Made by a program: the position numbers and the translations under genes. The notes under the pieces are model-generated. The model saw nothing but the letters and a program-made list of their open reading frames with translations, made no database searches and was not told the origin of the DNA. A stretch of DNA of 37,573 nucleotides from an uncultured Blautia sp. (GTDB lineage: Bacteria; Bacillota; Clostridia; Lachnospirales; Lachnospiraceae), in the NCBI GenBank assembly GCA_944380235.1, contig CALWHD010000187.1, positions 1 through 37,573 of the forward strand. Reading direction: 5' to 3'. Positions 1 through 8,088 of the stretch are shown here, piece by piece (position 1 is the stretch's first letter; every line of letters begins with the position of its first letter).

Positions 1-36
1 TTTTCAAGGCTTTTTCCTTTTTGCGACAGCCATGAT

Positions 37-65
37 AGATTATCACATCTTCAAGGCTTTGTCAA
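37..65 (-). promoter_or_regulatory. Tandem promoter P2 firing out of the left edge (rRNA-like)
   Basis: On the minus strand TTGACA (60-65) is followed after 17 bp by TAATCT (37-42), with TG at the extended -10 position. Downstream the transcript reads through GGCTGTCGC and then a CCTTGAAAA stretch at the window edge. This resembles the leader of Clostridia rRNA operons. No gene is visible between here and base 1, so the target lies outside the window. The rRNA assignment is inference; the promoter match itself is strong. Confidence 0.65.
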
Positions 66-90
66 GAACTTTCTTTAAAAGTTTTCAGCC

Positions 91-122
91 GGCGGTTTTG
101 TTACCGCCCTGTCTCGCGACAG
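91..122 (-). other. Two leader hairpins between the tandem promoters
   Basis: Two adjacent inverted repeats lie between P1 and P2: GGCGGT/ACCGCC (91-96 with 103-108) and CTGTC/GACAG (109-113 with 118-122). They would form in the 5' leader of RNA started at P1. They have no U-run and are not convincing terminators. Stable leader stems before the second promoter fit a stable-RNA operon leader, but that is inference. Confidence 0.45.
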
Positions 123-129
123 CTAAATC

Positions 130-159
130 AATATAGCACATTCTTCATCTTCTTGTCAA
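130..159 (-). promoter_or_regulatory. Tandem promoter P1 firing leftwards (rRNA-like)
   Basis: On the minus strand a perfect TTGACA (154-159) is followed by an 18-bp spacer and TATATT (130-135). The -10 is preceded by TGC, an extended -10. Immediately upstream is an A/T-tract (about 160-185) that could act as an UP element. The start region carries AGCTGTCGC, echoing GGCTGTCGC at P2, so the two promoters look like diverged copies of one unit. It lies downstream of radA and points away from it. Confidence 0.65.
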
Positions 160-233
160 CTGTTTTTTCCAAAAAAGTCAGGAAAAGTCAAAACAGGATA
201 TTTCTGTACTCCAAAAGAAGATTTTTATTGAAA

Positions 234-261
234 GGGCAGCAAAAATAAAAGCGTGCAGCCC
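234..261 (-). terminator. Weak terminator after radA
   Basis: On the minus strand GGGCTGC and GCTGCCC form a 7-position stem with one T-T mismatch around an AT-rich loop, followed by TTTC and an AT-rich stretch. It sits just past the radA stop and before promoter P1, where a terminator would be expected. The U-run is short, so strength is uncertain. Confidence 0.4.
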
Positions 262-269
262 TTCATCTG

Positions 270-1643
270 TTAAATATATTCCATTGCCTCTTTAATATTT
301 GCTACACCGATCAGACGTATCTGATACTTGCCCTGCATAGCATCTATATTCGCTTTCGGCATAATACAAGTGGTAAAGCCCAGCTTCTCTGCCTCTCTTA
401 CCCGGTTCTCCGCCATGCTAACTCCACGTACCTCTCCGGAAAGACCCACTTCTCCAAAAATCAGGATCCCCTGATCCACAACTTTATTCTTATAGCTGGA
501 TACAACTGCCAGCACGATCCCAAGATCAATTGCCGGTTCTCCAAGTTTCATGCCTCCTGCCAGATTGACATAGGCATCGCAGTCTCCCAGATGCATGCCC
601 GCCCGTTTTTCCAGCACCGCCATGAGAAGATTCACCCGGTTATAGTCAATCCCCACAGAAGTTCTTCTGGGAAGACCAAAATTAGTCCTTGTCACAAGTG
701 CCTGGATCTCAATCAGAATAGGACGCGTTCCCTCTATAGAACAGACCACTACAGATCCCGAAGCATCTGTGGGACGGCCGTTCAGCATTGCCTGAGAAGG
801 ATTTTTCACCTCTGCCAATCCCTTTTCCTGCATTTCAAAAACACCAATTTCATTGGTTGATCCGAATCTGTTTTTAACGCTTCTTAAGATTCTGTAGGCG
901 ACCTGTCTGTCTCCCTCGAAGTAGAGCACAGTATCCACCATATGTTCCAGAACTCTCGGTCCTGCCACGCTTCCGTCTTTTGTTACATGTCCTACGATAA
1001 ATACGGAGATCCCCATTCCCTTTGCGATCTGCATAAGTACTCCTGTAGATTCCCTTACCTGAGACACGCTTCCGGGCGCAGAAGTCACCTGCTCATTGTA
1101 CATGGTCTGTATAGAGTCAATGATCACAGTCTCTGGTTTTGTCCTCTCTATGGTACTGCGGATTGTTTCCAGATTTGTTTCACATAAAAGAAGGAGATTC
1201 TCGTTAAATTCTCCGATCCTTGCTGCCCTCAGTTTGATCTGGCGCAGGGACTCCTCGCCTGATATATAGAGCACTTTATGCCCTTTCCCCGCAAGCTGAC
1301 CACATACCTGCAAAAGCAGGGTTGATTTTCCGATTCCCGGATCTCCACCCACCAAAACCATGGATCCGGGAACAATTCCCCCTCCCAGAACCCGGTCCAG
1401 TTCTTCTATATCGGTCTTTATTCTTTCCTCCTCAAGAGCTGTGATATGAGAAAGAGGCACCGGATCCATTCTTTTTCCCTGCTGTCCGCCTCCTGCCCCA
1501 TAAGCAGCATTCTTGGCCACGGGACTGACTGTCTCCTCCACAAAAGTATTCCACTCCCGGCACCCCGGACATTGTCCCAACCATTTTGAAGATTCGTATC
1601 CGCAGTTTTGACAGAAAAATACTGTCTTTTTTCCTTTTGCCAT
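270..1643 (-). CDS. radA: DNA repair protein RadA
   Basis: RadA (Sms) is a RecA-like ATPase and hexameric helicase that helps process recombination intermediates during DNA repair and transformation. The protein starts with a four-cysteine zinc finger (C11, C14, C25, C28). A RecA-type ATPase domain follows with Walker A GGDPGIGKST near residue 99 and the RadA signature KNRFG. The C-terminal third is the Lon-protease-like, non-proteolytic domain. I chose the ATG at 1643 because AAGGAG lies a few bases upstream and RadA proteins begin right before the zinc finger. An in-frame start at 1733 would add 30 basic residues without family support. Length is 457 aa, normal for the family. In many Firmicutes radA follows clpC directly; here clpC is 8.7 kb away. 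Confidence 0.96.
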   Translation of the reverse strand: MAKGKKTVFFCQNCGYESSKWLGQCPGCREWNTFVEETVSPVAKNAAYGAGGGQQGKRMDPVPLSHITALEEERIKTDIEELDRVLGGGIVPGSMVLVGGDPGIGKSTLLLQVCGQLAGKGHKVLYISGEESLRQIKLRAARIGEFNENLLLLCETNLETIRSTIERTKPETVIIDSIQTMYNEQVTSAPGSVSQVRESTGVLMQIAKGMGISVFIVGHVTKDGSVAGPRVLEHMVDTVLYFEGDRQVAYRILRSVKNRFGSTNEIGVFEMQEKGLAEVKNPSQAMLNGRPTDASGSVVVCSIEGTRPILIEIQALVTRTNFGLPRRTSVGIDYNRVNLLMAVLEKRAGMHLGDCDAYVNLAGGMKLGEPAIDLGIVLAVVSSYKNKVVDQGILIFGEVGLSGEVRGVSMAENRVREAEKLGFTTCIMPKANIDAMQGKYQIRLIGVANIKEAMEYI

Positions 1644-1796
1644 TTTTCTCCTTCCCACATGCCAGTTTGACTGCCATGAAGCCTTTCTCTTGCTTTTTCC
1701 TCGCACACAGATTTTTTCTTTTATTGTACACAAAATTTTCTATTTGTAAAGCCTTTCTGCTTTTCCACTGGAAAGGTTCCCAATTCCTTTTGAAAT

Positions 1797-1813
1797 ATAT
1801 TGATTATCAATAT
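1797..1813. promoter_or_regulatory. Perfect 17-bp palindrome, candidate operator
   Basis: ATATTGAT and ATCAATAT flank a single T, giving a perfect 8-1-8 inverted repeat. Partial further symmetry (TGAA...TTCA) extends around it. It lies about 300 bp upstream of the plus-strand carboxypeptidase and about 155 bp upstream of radA. Fur-family regulators bind repeats with a one-base centre, but the letters do not match the standard Fur box, so the regulator is unknown. Confidence 0.35.
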
Positions 1814-2058
1814 TTCAGTTTTATTTTTTTATATCTTATTTTTATATTGGATATAAATTATTTATTTTATTATTTTCGCATTCTAAATAAATAAGATAAT
1901 TATTTTCTAAAAAATATTTATTTATTTACAAATTATCTTTTTTAGACGTTTTTTTAGACGTGTATAGATATATAATTCAATCAAAAATATATCTATTGAC
2001 TAATCTTTAACTCCACAAGTTTTGCGTAAATTAATTTCTACTTCAATTATTAGAAAAA

Positions 2059-2086
2059 TTGATCTTAAATCTGCGTGATTTAAAAT
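2059..2086 (+). promoter_or_regulatory. Candidate promoter of the carboxypeptidase gene
   Basis: TTGATC (2059-2064) and TAAAAT (2081-2086) are spaced by 16 bp, which would give a leader of about 20-25 bases carrying the GGAGG site. In such AT-rich DNA chance matches are common, so confidence is limited. Confidence 0.3.
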
Positions 2087-2114
2087 AAAAAACCAAAACA
2101 AGGAGGAACGTTTT

Positions 2115-3674
2115 ATGAAAAAACGGAGATTATCAAAAGGAGCAATGGCAGCGATAGCAGCGCTTGCAGTTGCTTCCACAGGCTTTTCGCCGACAACTGT
2201 TGAAGCGAAGCCAAATTCTGCAAAAACTAATTGGAGCAATGCAGAAGAGTGGACTAAGCGTCATACTGTAGACGACATTTACAACATGCTGGCTGATCTG
2301 GAAAAGCATTATCCCAAGTATGCGGAGCTTGGTTCTCTGGGAACCACACAGAATAACAACGAAATTAAGGTCCTGACCATCACCAATGAGAAAATATCCG
2401 ATGAAGAGAAAACAGGTATTGGATGGTTTGCCAACATTCATGGAGATGAACGTGAAGCCGGAGAATGTGGCGCATATGCAGCAGCATGGATCTTAGAAAA
2501 TTTAGACGACCCCACAGTACAGCAAATTCTGGAAAAACACATCCTATATGTAGTTCCCATTTTAAACCCTGACAGCCATAATATTTGGGATTACTTTGTC
2601 CGTGGAACAAGCCAGCCTCTGGATAAAAACGGCGATGGCATACCAAGCAACGATGTATATGCTGATATCACTGGCGATGGTTGGATCGGCAGCCTCAGCA
2701 CAAGAGATGCAGAAGGCAATAGAACCGCTGATCTCGGATATGAATCCAAAGATTTAGATGGAAATGGATATCTTGGTGATGATTCCTGGGCAAGCGGAGC
2801 AGATATCAACCGTAACTTTGATTTTATGTGGGAGGAAGGCTTAGAATTCAATGGCAAAAGCGCGGGCGAATATGCTGCGTCTGAAGTAGAGACACAGATG
2901 ATCCAGAACTTTATGGCTGAACATCCAATGTCTGCCCTTGCTTCTCTGCATACTGGCATCCAGACTGTATTATATCCATGGTGTTACCGGGACGTAGATA
3001 CTTCCAACGCAGAAGAAGTGGCAGATATTGATTTTATGGCAGCTACTGCTGAAAAGATGAGATCTGCTTTTGAGCAAACTGCCCAGCGTAATTTCTATAC
3101 TATGTCATCATATAAAGACTACCAGACATATTGTGAACTTATTGACTATGCTTACGGCACATACGGCACCCATGCTTATACCATTGAAGTTTACCAGCCA
3201 GGCGGAAGCGAAAAGACAGCGTATAATCCAGATCACGATCCGGCTGATGCAAGTGTATGTGCATGGAATGAAACAGATTACGAAGGAAGCAAAAAAGACG
3301 ATATTCCTTATGACGAATTTGTAGAAATGCTGAAAGCAAATGGTCTGACTCCTGAAAAAGTAAAAGTAACGGGAGAAGAAACAACACTTGCGCAGCTTCA
3401 TGATCAGGGCAAGGCTGAAAGCATCTATGTCAATGCCAGCGACAGATGCCAGAGAAAATGGCATGTTCCGCAGGATCAGGATATGATGGTTGCCGGAGCA
3501 AAAGATGCCATGCTTCAGATGATTTATGCAGAAGGTAAAGTACAAGATCCAAGTATCAGTGAACCGGAGGAACCTGAACATCCAGGCAACGGCAATGCTT
3601 ACGGTAAATATAAACCGGACAATCCTAATAAAGGTCCCGGAAACAACAGTTCCAATAAAAACAAACAGAAATGA
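2115..3674 (+). CDS. Secreted M14-family zinc carboxypeptidase
   Basis: A 519-aa exported metallopeptidase predicted to remove C-terminal residues from peptides or cell-wall stem peptides. A Sec signal peptide is clear: basic MKKRR, a hydrophobic core, and cleavage near residue 31. The M14 fold shows zinc ligands H109 and E112 (HGDE), the substrate-binding NRNF at 232-235, the third zinc ligand H279 (SLHTG) and catalytic E358 (IEVY). Between the first two blocks sits an Asp/Gly-rich insert (170-224) with DKNGDG, ITGDGW and DLDGNG loops resembling calcium-binding loops. The tail after 480 is Pro/Gly/Asn/Lys-rich with no LPXTG motif or membrane segment. It may bind the wall by charge. The start has AAGGAGG at good spacing. 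It is monocistronic and opposite in direction to its neighbours. Confidence 0.9.
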   Translation: MKKRRLSKGAMAAIAALAVASTGFSPTTVEAKPNSAKTNWSNAEEWTKRHTVDDIYNMLADLEKHYPKYAELGSLGTTQNNNEIKVLTITNEKISDEEKTGIGWFANIHGDEREAGECGAYAAAWILENLDDPTVQQILEKHILYVVPILNPDSHNIWDYFVRGTSQPLDKNGDGIPSNDVYADITGDGWIGSLSTRDAEGNRTADLGYESKDLDGNGYLGDDSWASGADINRNFDFMWEEGLEFNGKSAGEYAASEVETQMIQNFMAEHPMSALASLHTGIQTVLYPWCYRDVDTSNAEEVADIDFMAATAEKMRSAFEQTAQRNFYTMSSYKDYQTYCELIDYAYGTYGTHAYTIEVYQPGGSEKTAYNPDHDPADASVCAWNETDYEGSKKDDIPYDEFVEMLKANGLTPEKVKVTGEETTLAQLHDQGKAESIYVNASDRCQRKWHVPQDQDMMVAGAKDAMLQMIYAEGKVQDPSISEPEEPEHPGNGNAYGKYKPDNPNKGPGNNSSNKNKQK

Positions 3675-3714
3675 GCATAACTGCTGTTCCGAATCAGTGA
3701 GCCTTAAAAGAGCA

Positions 3715-3747
3715 GAGCCTGTGACCCTTTTATGGAGTCACAGGCTC
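3715..3747. terminator. Bidirectional terminator between convergent genes
   Basis: GAGCCTGTGAC (3715-3725) and GTCACAGGCTC (3737-3747) form a perfect 11-bp stem with an 11-base loop. On the minus strand it is followed closely by TCTTTTAAGG. It sits between the stops of the plus-strand carboxypeptidase and the minus-strand esterase and can serve both. Confidence 0.7.
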
Positions 3748-3781
3748 CTCTGTCGCCTAAAAAGACAACCTCACATTCGTT

Positions 3782-4888
3782 TTACGAACAATGCTCCAGA
3801 ATAAACTTCCCCATTTCCTCAATACAATCTTCGCATTGAGGATATACTCCTGTATTGTCAAAAAAAGCATGTCCAAATCCTTTATATAGGACCATTTTCG
3901 TTTCAACCCCTGCTTTATGAAGTTTTACCCCATAGCCAAGTGTCTCAATTTTCAAATAATCATGTTCTCCCACTGCCAAAAATGTGGGTGGATTGTCCTT
4001 AGCGTTTCTCGTATAAGGATTCAGATAATCATTCCTCACATCTTTTGTGCCTAAGATCGGCTCCAGACCGGCTGACATCCCGCCGAACATTCCTATCATT
4101 TTTGCAAGCCCTCTTCGCTGTTTAGGCGCTATCTCGAAGTGCTCCATGCCAGGCTTGAAATACTCATCCTCTACCCCTGCCATATTAAGAGTCGGGTACA
4201 AAAGAAGCTGTCCCTTGATCCAATGGCGCCCCTCTTCCCAGTCACGTGTACTGCAATACTGTGCCAGATTCCCTCCTGCGCTGTCCCCCGCCACAAAGAT
4301 ATGCCCTTTATCACCACCAAAAGAACCGCAGTTTTCATAAATCCACTCTAACACCGCAAAGCAGTCCTGATGCCCTGTGGGATATGGATTTTCCGGCGCC
4401 AGACGATAATCCACAGATACAGCGCAGATCCCTGTCTTAGACACCAGCATCTTCACAGATTCCTCCACCACATCCGGAGATCCACCGAAAAATCCTCCTC
4501 CATGAATGTAATAAAGGATCGGTTTCTTCTCATCTTCTTTCTTTTTCCTGTAAATCCGCACCGGTATTTGATATCCGTCCGCCGCCGGAACTTTTCTCTC
4601 TTCAATATGAATTTCCTCATTCACACAGGGGATACTTTTCTTGGCATTAAATGCTTTTCTCAGATTTGCGATCCCTTTCTGTGAGGTATCCATCTTAAAC
4701 AGCTTTGCCGGCATCCATGCCAGAATACGAAGCTGTTTCTTCATATCCTGATAAAGGCGCGGGTCCATGGCACCCTTTTCCTCACAATCAGGCAGATTTT
4801 TGACAAGAAGCGGAACCCCATGAAATTCCGATATTTTCTGTCTTTCTTTTAATTTTTCTAATAATTGTTCCTTGTACTTTTTAGTCAT
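3782..4888 (-). CDS. Alpha/beta hydrolase, HSL-type esterase
   Basis: A 368-aa cytoplasmic serine hydrolase of the hormone-sensitive-lipase family, which commonly acts on short acyl or acetyl esters. The oxyanion motif HGGG is at 129-132, followed by the family sequence DYRLAPE. The nucleophile elbow GDSAGG (201-206) places Ser203; the remaining triad is D310 (EHDYL) and H340 (GFGHAF). The first ~90 residues form a cap region. The start has an AAAGGAG site. It lies 10 bp after the GH3 gene and ends the run esterase-PAP2-GH3-esterase, so it probably shares that transcript. Substrate is unknown; removal of acyl groups from glycosides is only suggested by context. Confidence 0.88.
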   Translation of the reverse strand: MTKKYKEQLLEKLKERQKISEFHGVPLLVKNLPDCEEKGAMDPRLYQDMKKQLRILAWMPAKLFKMDTSQKGIANLRKAFNAKKSIPCVNEEIHIEERKVPAADGYQIPVRIYRKKKEDEKKPILYYIHGGGFFGGSPDVVEESVKMLVSKTGICAVSVDYRLAPENPYPTGHQDCFAVLEWIYENCGSFGGDKGHIFVAGDSAGGNLAQYCSTRDWEEGRHWIKGQLLLYPTLNMAGVEDEYFKPGMEHFEIAPKQRRGLAKMIGMFGGMSAGLEPILGTKDVRNDYLNPYTRNAKDNPPTFLAVGEHDYLKIETLGYGVKLHKAGVETKMVLYKGFGHAFFDNTGVYPQCEDCIEEMGKFILEHCS

Positions 4889-4898
4889 CCTTTCTCCT

Positions 4899-7190
4899 TT
4901 ATGAAACGATATCCGGGGACTCTTTCCTCTTATCCTGTTTCGTATACCTGCAGGTTCTCACATCTGAGATCACACCTGAAAAGTTCATTCCATACCCGAA
5001 ATCATAAGTATGTCCCTGGCTGTCCGTATAGCATTCCATGTCAAACGCCACGTCCTCTTTCTGGCATTCCACTGTCTTCATATCTTTTGGAATCTGAAGG
5101 GGAAGCAAGCCCTGAGGCTCAAACTTTCCTGTCAGTACGTCGAGAACAACTGTGGGAGTGACACCATATTCCACCAAAACAGCATCTGCATATGGCTCAA
5201 ACTCTGTCATTACCATCGGATTTTTCAAAGACACAGCTGCAATGACCGGTTTCCCTTTCAGCGCTTTTTTCGTATTTATCACATTGTCAAGATCTGTTTC
5301 ATTGGCCGCTGTGTTCCACTTGTTTTTATATCCCCGGTTGGCAGAGATCTCTAAAGGATCTCCTCCCGCAATACTTTCGCTTCTGGTATCTTCGGCTTTG
5401 TAGGGACGGTACTGCAAAGTAATGGGGACATATCCGTTTCCTCCCTCTTTTCGATCCTCAGGATCATATCCGATAGAAATCGGAGACTCTATGAAACAGA
5501 TCGCCGCATCTGCCTCTTCCGGGCTTTTCACAACCGTAAAATACTTTTCCGCCGCTTTTTTTCCCGGTGGAACGATCGCCTGGTTCCCTGTAGGCATACT
5601 CATAAAGTTCAGGTAAGATCTGATGAATCTATCGGGAATATATACTTTGGTCCCTTCTTTTAAGGGCAGCACATTCTCTTTATTTTTCAGCATTGTGACA
5701 GACTTTAGCTGGGATTCGTACCCTGCTTTTACAAACGCTTCACATCCCACTGTTTTCTCTGATTCTTCCAGATCCAGATATGGATTTTCAAAAAGTCCTG
5801 TACGAAAAATATTCAGAAGCAGCCTGTATGCAGAACGTCTGAATCTGTCATCGGTTTCTTCCTTGCCGTATTTTTCACACGCCATCTGATAGGCTTCCAT
5901 AACTGGAGCGACCTGATTATTTCCTCCGAACTGATCCACGCCTGCCTCCAGCGCTTTCAGGTGACGCTCTGCTTCCGTCAGCCTCTCTACACCCCAGCAT
6001 TTTCCGGCAAATTCTTCCTCTGATGCACCGATATCATGGGTGATCCCCCAGTCGGTACAGACAACTCCATCGTACCCCAGTTCTTCCCTAAGCAGATCCT
6101 GGATCAGATATTTATTATAAGAATTCCCCACGTTTTCGCCGTATTTTTTATCCAGATTATAAGAAATCGTATAATAGGGCATCACTGCGCTCGCCTTTTT
6201 TGTCTTTCCATTAAGGGCAAAGGCGCCTTCTGTAAATGGCCTTAGATGCTCCTTGTCATTATTTCCCGGATAAACTGCGTATTTTCCATAGGCATAGTGG
6301 GCGTCTCGTCCTGCTTCTCCTGATCCCCCGCCCGGGAAATGCTTTACCATGGTATTTACACTGTCTTTTCCCCATCCGTCCCGGGTGCCTTCTGTAGTCT
6401 GGAATCCATCACAGTATGCTTTTGTCATATCAATCGTCATCTGCGTATGCTCCCCGAAGGTATCTGCAAAACGCATCCATCTGGGTTCTGTGGAAAGATC
6501 GATCTGAGGGGAAAGTGCGGTTGTGATTCCCAGCGCCCGATACTCTGCAGCACCCATCTCACCGAACTGTTTCACTATCTCAGGCTGAAAGGTTGCCGAC
6601 AATCCGATCCCATTTGCCCATTTAGAAATCGGTTCTCCTGTTACTCCCATGTATTCTGCTGTAGATCCTGCTCCATGCCTGGGATCCGAGCTGTTATTGA
6701 TAGGGATCCCAAAGCCTGATTCCTCTGCCAGCGCCTGCATCTTATTGTTCCAGCGGACAGCAGCTTCTGTACTTTCTAATTTCATGATCAGAACATGACG
6801 GACCCTGTCTTTTATAACGAACTCTTTCTGCTGGTCTGTCAGATCCCATGGCTCTGCACCGCTTTCCTCATAACTCTTACCGCAGTATGTGCCTCCAAAC
6901 GCTGCAGCCAGTGGTCCCTTTGCCGGCACCAGCTGATGGGCACTGTAGAGCATCAGCCCCGCAATATCCTCGATGCTGATCCTCTCTGCCAGGTCCTTCG
7001 CCCGTTCTTCATACGACAGTCTCCAGTCCTCATAGGGTAATAATTCTCCCGTGCCCAGAAAATCTTTAAATGCGCATCCGTCTACTGTTAAAATCTGCAC
7101 TCTGCTGTTCTTTGCAATGCCAAGAGTCTGTCCCTTTGGATTTTCAATCAGATCATATCCGTCTTTTTCTTTCTTAATCCAATTCTGCAC
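4899..7190 (-). CDS. Glycoside hydrolase family 3 enzyme
   Basis: A retaining exo-glycosidase of GH3 type (beta-glucosidase or beta-xylosidase class). KHFPGGG, the conserved Lys-His substrate site, is followed by GYDGVVCTDWG, where the Asp of TDW is the nucleophile (about residue 380 with this start). A C-terminal GH3 sandwich domain follows and ends near YDFGYG. There is no signal peptide, so it should act inside the cell on imported glycosides. I prefer GTG at 7190, which has an AAGGGAG site 9 bases upstream. The ATG at 7247 would add 19 residues lying inside the PAP2 gene. With GTG it overlaps PAP2 by 17 bp, consistent with translational coupling. Length (763 aa) is typical. The exact sugar cannot be read from sequence. 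Confidence 0.9.
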   Translation of the reverse strand: MQNWIKKEKDGYDLIENPKGQTLGIAKNSRVQILTVDGCAFKDFLGTGELLPYEDWRLSYEERAKDLAERISIEDIAGLMLYSAHQLVPAKGPLAAAFGGTYCGKSYEESGAEPWDLTDQQKEFVIKDRVRHVLIMKLESTEAAVRWNNKMQALAEESGFGIPINNSSDPRHGAGSTAEYMGVTGEPISKWANGIGLSATFQPEIVKQFGEMGAAEYRALGITTALSPQIDLSTEPRWMRFADTFGEHTQMTIDMTKAYCDGFQTTEGTRDGWGKDSVNTMVKHFPGGGSGEAGRDAHYAYGKYAVYPGNNDKEHLRPFTEGAFALNGKTKKASAVMPYYTISYNLDKKYGENVGNSYNKYLIQDLLREELGYDGVVCTDWGITHDIGASEEEFAGKCWGVERLTEAERHLKALEAGVDQFGGNNQVAPVMEAYQMACEKYGKEETDDRFRRSAYRLLLNIFRTGLFENPYLDLEESEKTVGCEAFVKAGYESQLKSVTMLKNKENVLPLKEGTKVYIPDRFIRSYLNFMSMPTGNQAIVPPGKKAAEKYFTVVKSPEEADAAICFIESPISIGYDPEDRKEGGNGYVPITLQYRPYKAEDTRSESIAGGDPLEISANRGYKNKWNTAANETDLDNVINTKKALKGKPVIAAVSLKNPMVMTEFEPYADAVLVEYGVTPTVVLDVLTGKFEPQGLLPLQIPKDMKTVECQKEDVAFDMECYTDSQGHTYDFGYGMNFSGVISDVRTCRYTKQDKRKESPDIVS

Positions 7191-8034
7191 TTTCTTTTTC
7201 TCCCTTCCGTTTATATAATATAGTACTTGTAAGATCAAACAGCGCAAAAGATAATAAAATTCCTACTGTTACGTCACTGGCAAAATGTGCCCCCATAAAT
7301 ACCCGGCTTATACCAACTACCACACACCATACATAGGTACAAACGCGGAGAACTTTTCGTTTATCCTTTAAGGCAGGGATAAAATCCGGCAGAAGGATCA
7401 TGAGGATCACTCCTGCTGAGTTCATGGAATGTCCAGAGGGAAAGGAAGCGTACCTGTCATCAAAGCCCCCTCTTCCACAGATCTGATACCATCTGGTAAA
7501 CTCATTGAAAGGATCTGTCATTTCCCGAAATCTCATCCTTCCCCATACTGTTTTCAGACAATTCATAAGAATCAACACCAATACAAAATAAACCAGTGCC
7601 ACGGCTGCAAACCTTAATGCCTTTTTCCTGTTTTTTTCCGGGATCTGCATGGTGATCCAGATTGCCACAGCCGCCATGATTACTCCCAGAATCAAAATCC
7701 AGATTTTTGAAATTTCTCCCAGATTTCTGCTCAGATAATTCCATGTCATAAATCCGCCCATAGCGGCAAACAGCGAAAATAAAATTCCTCCGCCGATCAG
7801 CGCCCCCTGTTTTTTCACCATAGAATTTCTGTTTCTAAATCGGATGATCATCCCACAGCCAGCCAGAGTCAGAACTGTAAACGGAATTTCTCCCACGATC
7901 TCCAGCACTCTTGCAAAATCTGGTTTTTTTGCTATCGTCATAGAAATCTGAAGATCTGTAAATGTAAAGACCAACAGCAGCAGTAACCCTGCTGTGAACA
8001 CAAATTTTCTCTCTTGTTTCCCCACTTCAACCAA
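7174..8034 (-). CDS. PAP2-family membrane phosphatase
   Basis: A membrane phosphatase of the PAP2 superfamily, whose members dephosphorylate lipid phosphates such as phosphatidate or undecaprenyl pyrophosphate. The signature blocks are present: K161-x6-R168, PSGH at 199-202, and SR-x5-H-x3-D at 243-254. About six hydrophobic segments surround them. The start is uncertain: 8034 is a TTG with no clear ribosome site, at the foot of an inverted repeat (8037-8074). A GTG at 8001 is an alternative that would begin at the first membrane segment. It is sandwiched between a carboxylesterase and GH3 gene and probably cotranscribed, but its link to sugar metabolism is unclear. Confidence 0.87.
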   Translation of the reverse strand: MVEVGKQERKFVFTAGLLLLLVFTFTDLQISMTIAKKPDFARVLEIVGEIPFTVLTLAGCGMIIRFRNRNSMVKKQGALIGGGILFSLFAAMGGFMTWNYLSRNLGEISKIWILILGVIMAAVAIWITMQIPEKNRKKALRFAAVALVYFVLVLILMNCLKTVWGRMRFREMTDPFNEFTRWYQICGRGGFDDRYASFPSGHSMNSAGVILMILLPDFIPALKDKRKVLRVCTYVWCVVVGISRVFMGAHFASDVTVGILLSFALFDLTSTILYKRKGEKESAELD

Positions 8035-8036
8035 CA

Positions 8037-8074
8037 GCAGATCAGAGAGCCTGATTTCTTACCCCCTGATCTGC
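8037..8074 (-). repeat. Inverted repeat at the carboxylesterase-PAP2 junction
   Basis: GCAGATCAG and CTGATCTGC form a perfect 9-bp stem around a 20-base loop. It fills most of the gap between the two genes and ends 3 bases before the TTG start of PAP2. There is no U-run, so a terminator is unlikely. It could reduce PAP2 translation. Confidence 0.4.
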
Positions 8075-8088
8075 ATCCCCTTTCTTTA

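Larger units (their letters stand above)
1644..2114. other. AT-rich intergenic region upstream of the carboxypeptidase
   Basis: This 470-bp stretch holds no convincing gene and is strikingly AT-rich. It contains a perfect 17-bp palindrome at 1797-1813 (ATATTGAT-T-ATCAATAT) and a second palindrome, TTTATAT-tgg-ATATAAA, at 1841-1857. A direct repeat TTTTTTAGACG occurs twice near 1939-1960. Plus-strand promoter candidates are a TATAAT at 1971-1976 without a clear -35, and TTGATC (2059-2064), 16 bp, TAAAAT (2081-2086). A good GGAGG site lies near 2102. I cannot decide which promoter is used. Confidence 0.6.

Noticed and set aside
7970..8040. 11-bp direct repeat ACCAACAGCAG exactly 60 bp apart at the PAP2 start
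   Set aside because: One copy is coding for a Leu-rich membrane segment where such codons recur. Two copies alone do not support a mobile or regulatory repeat.
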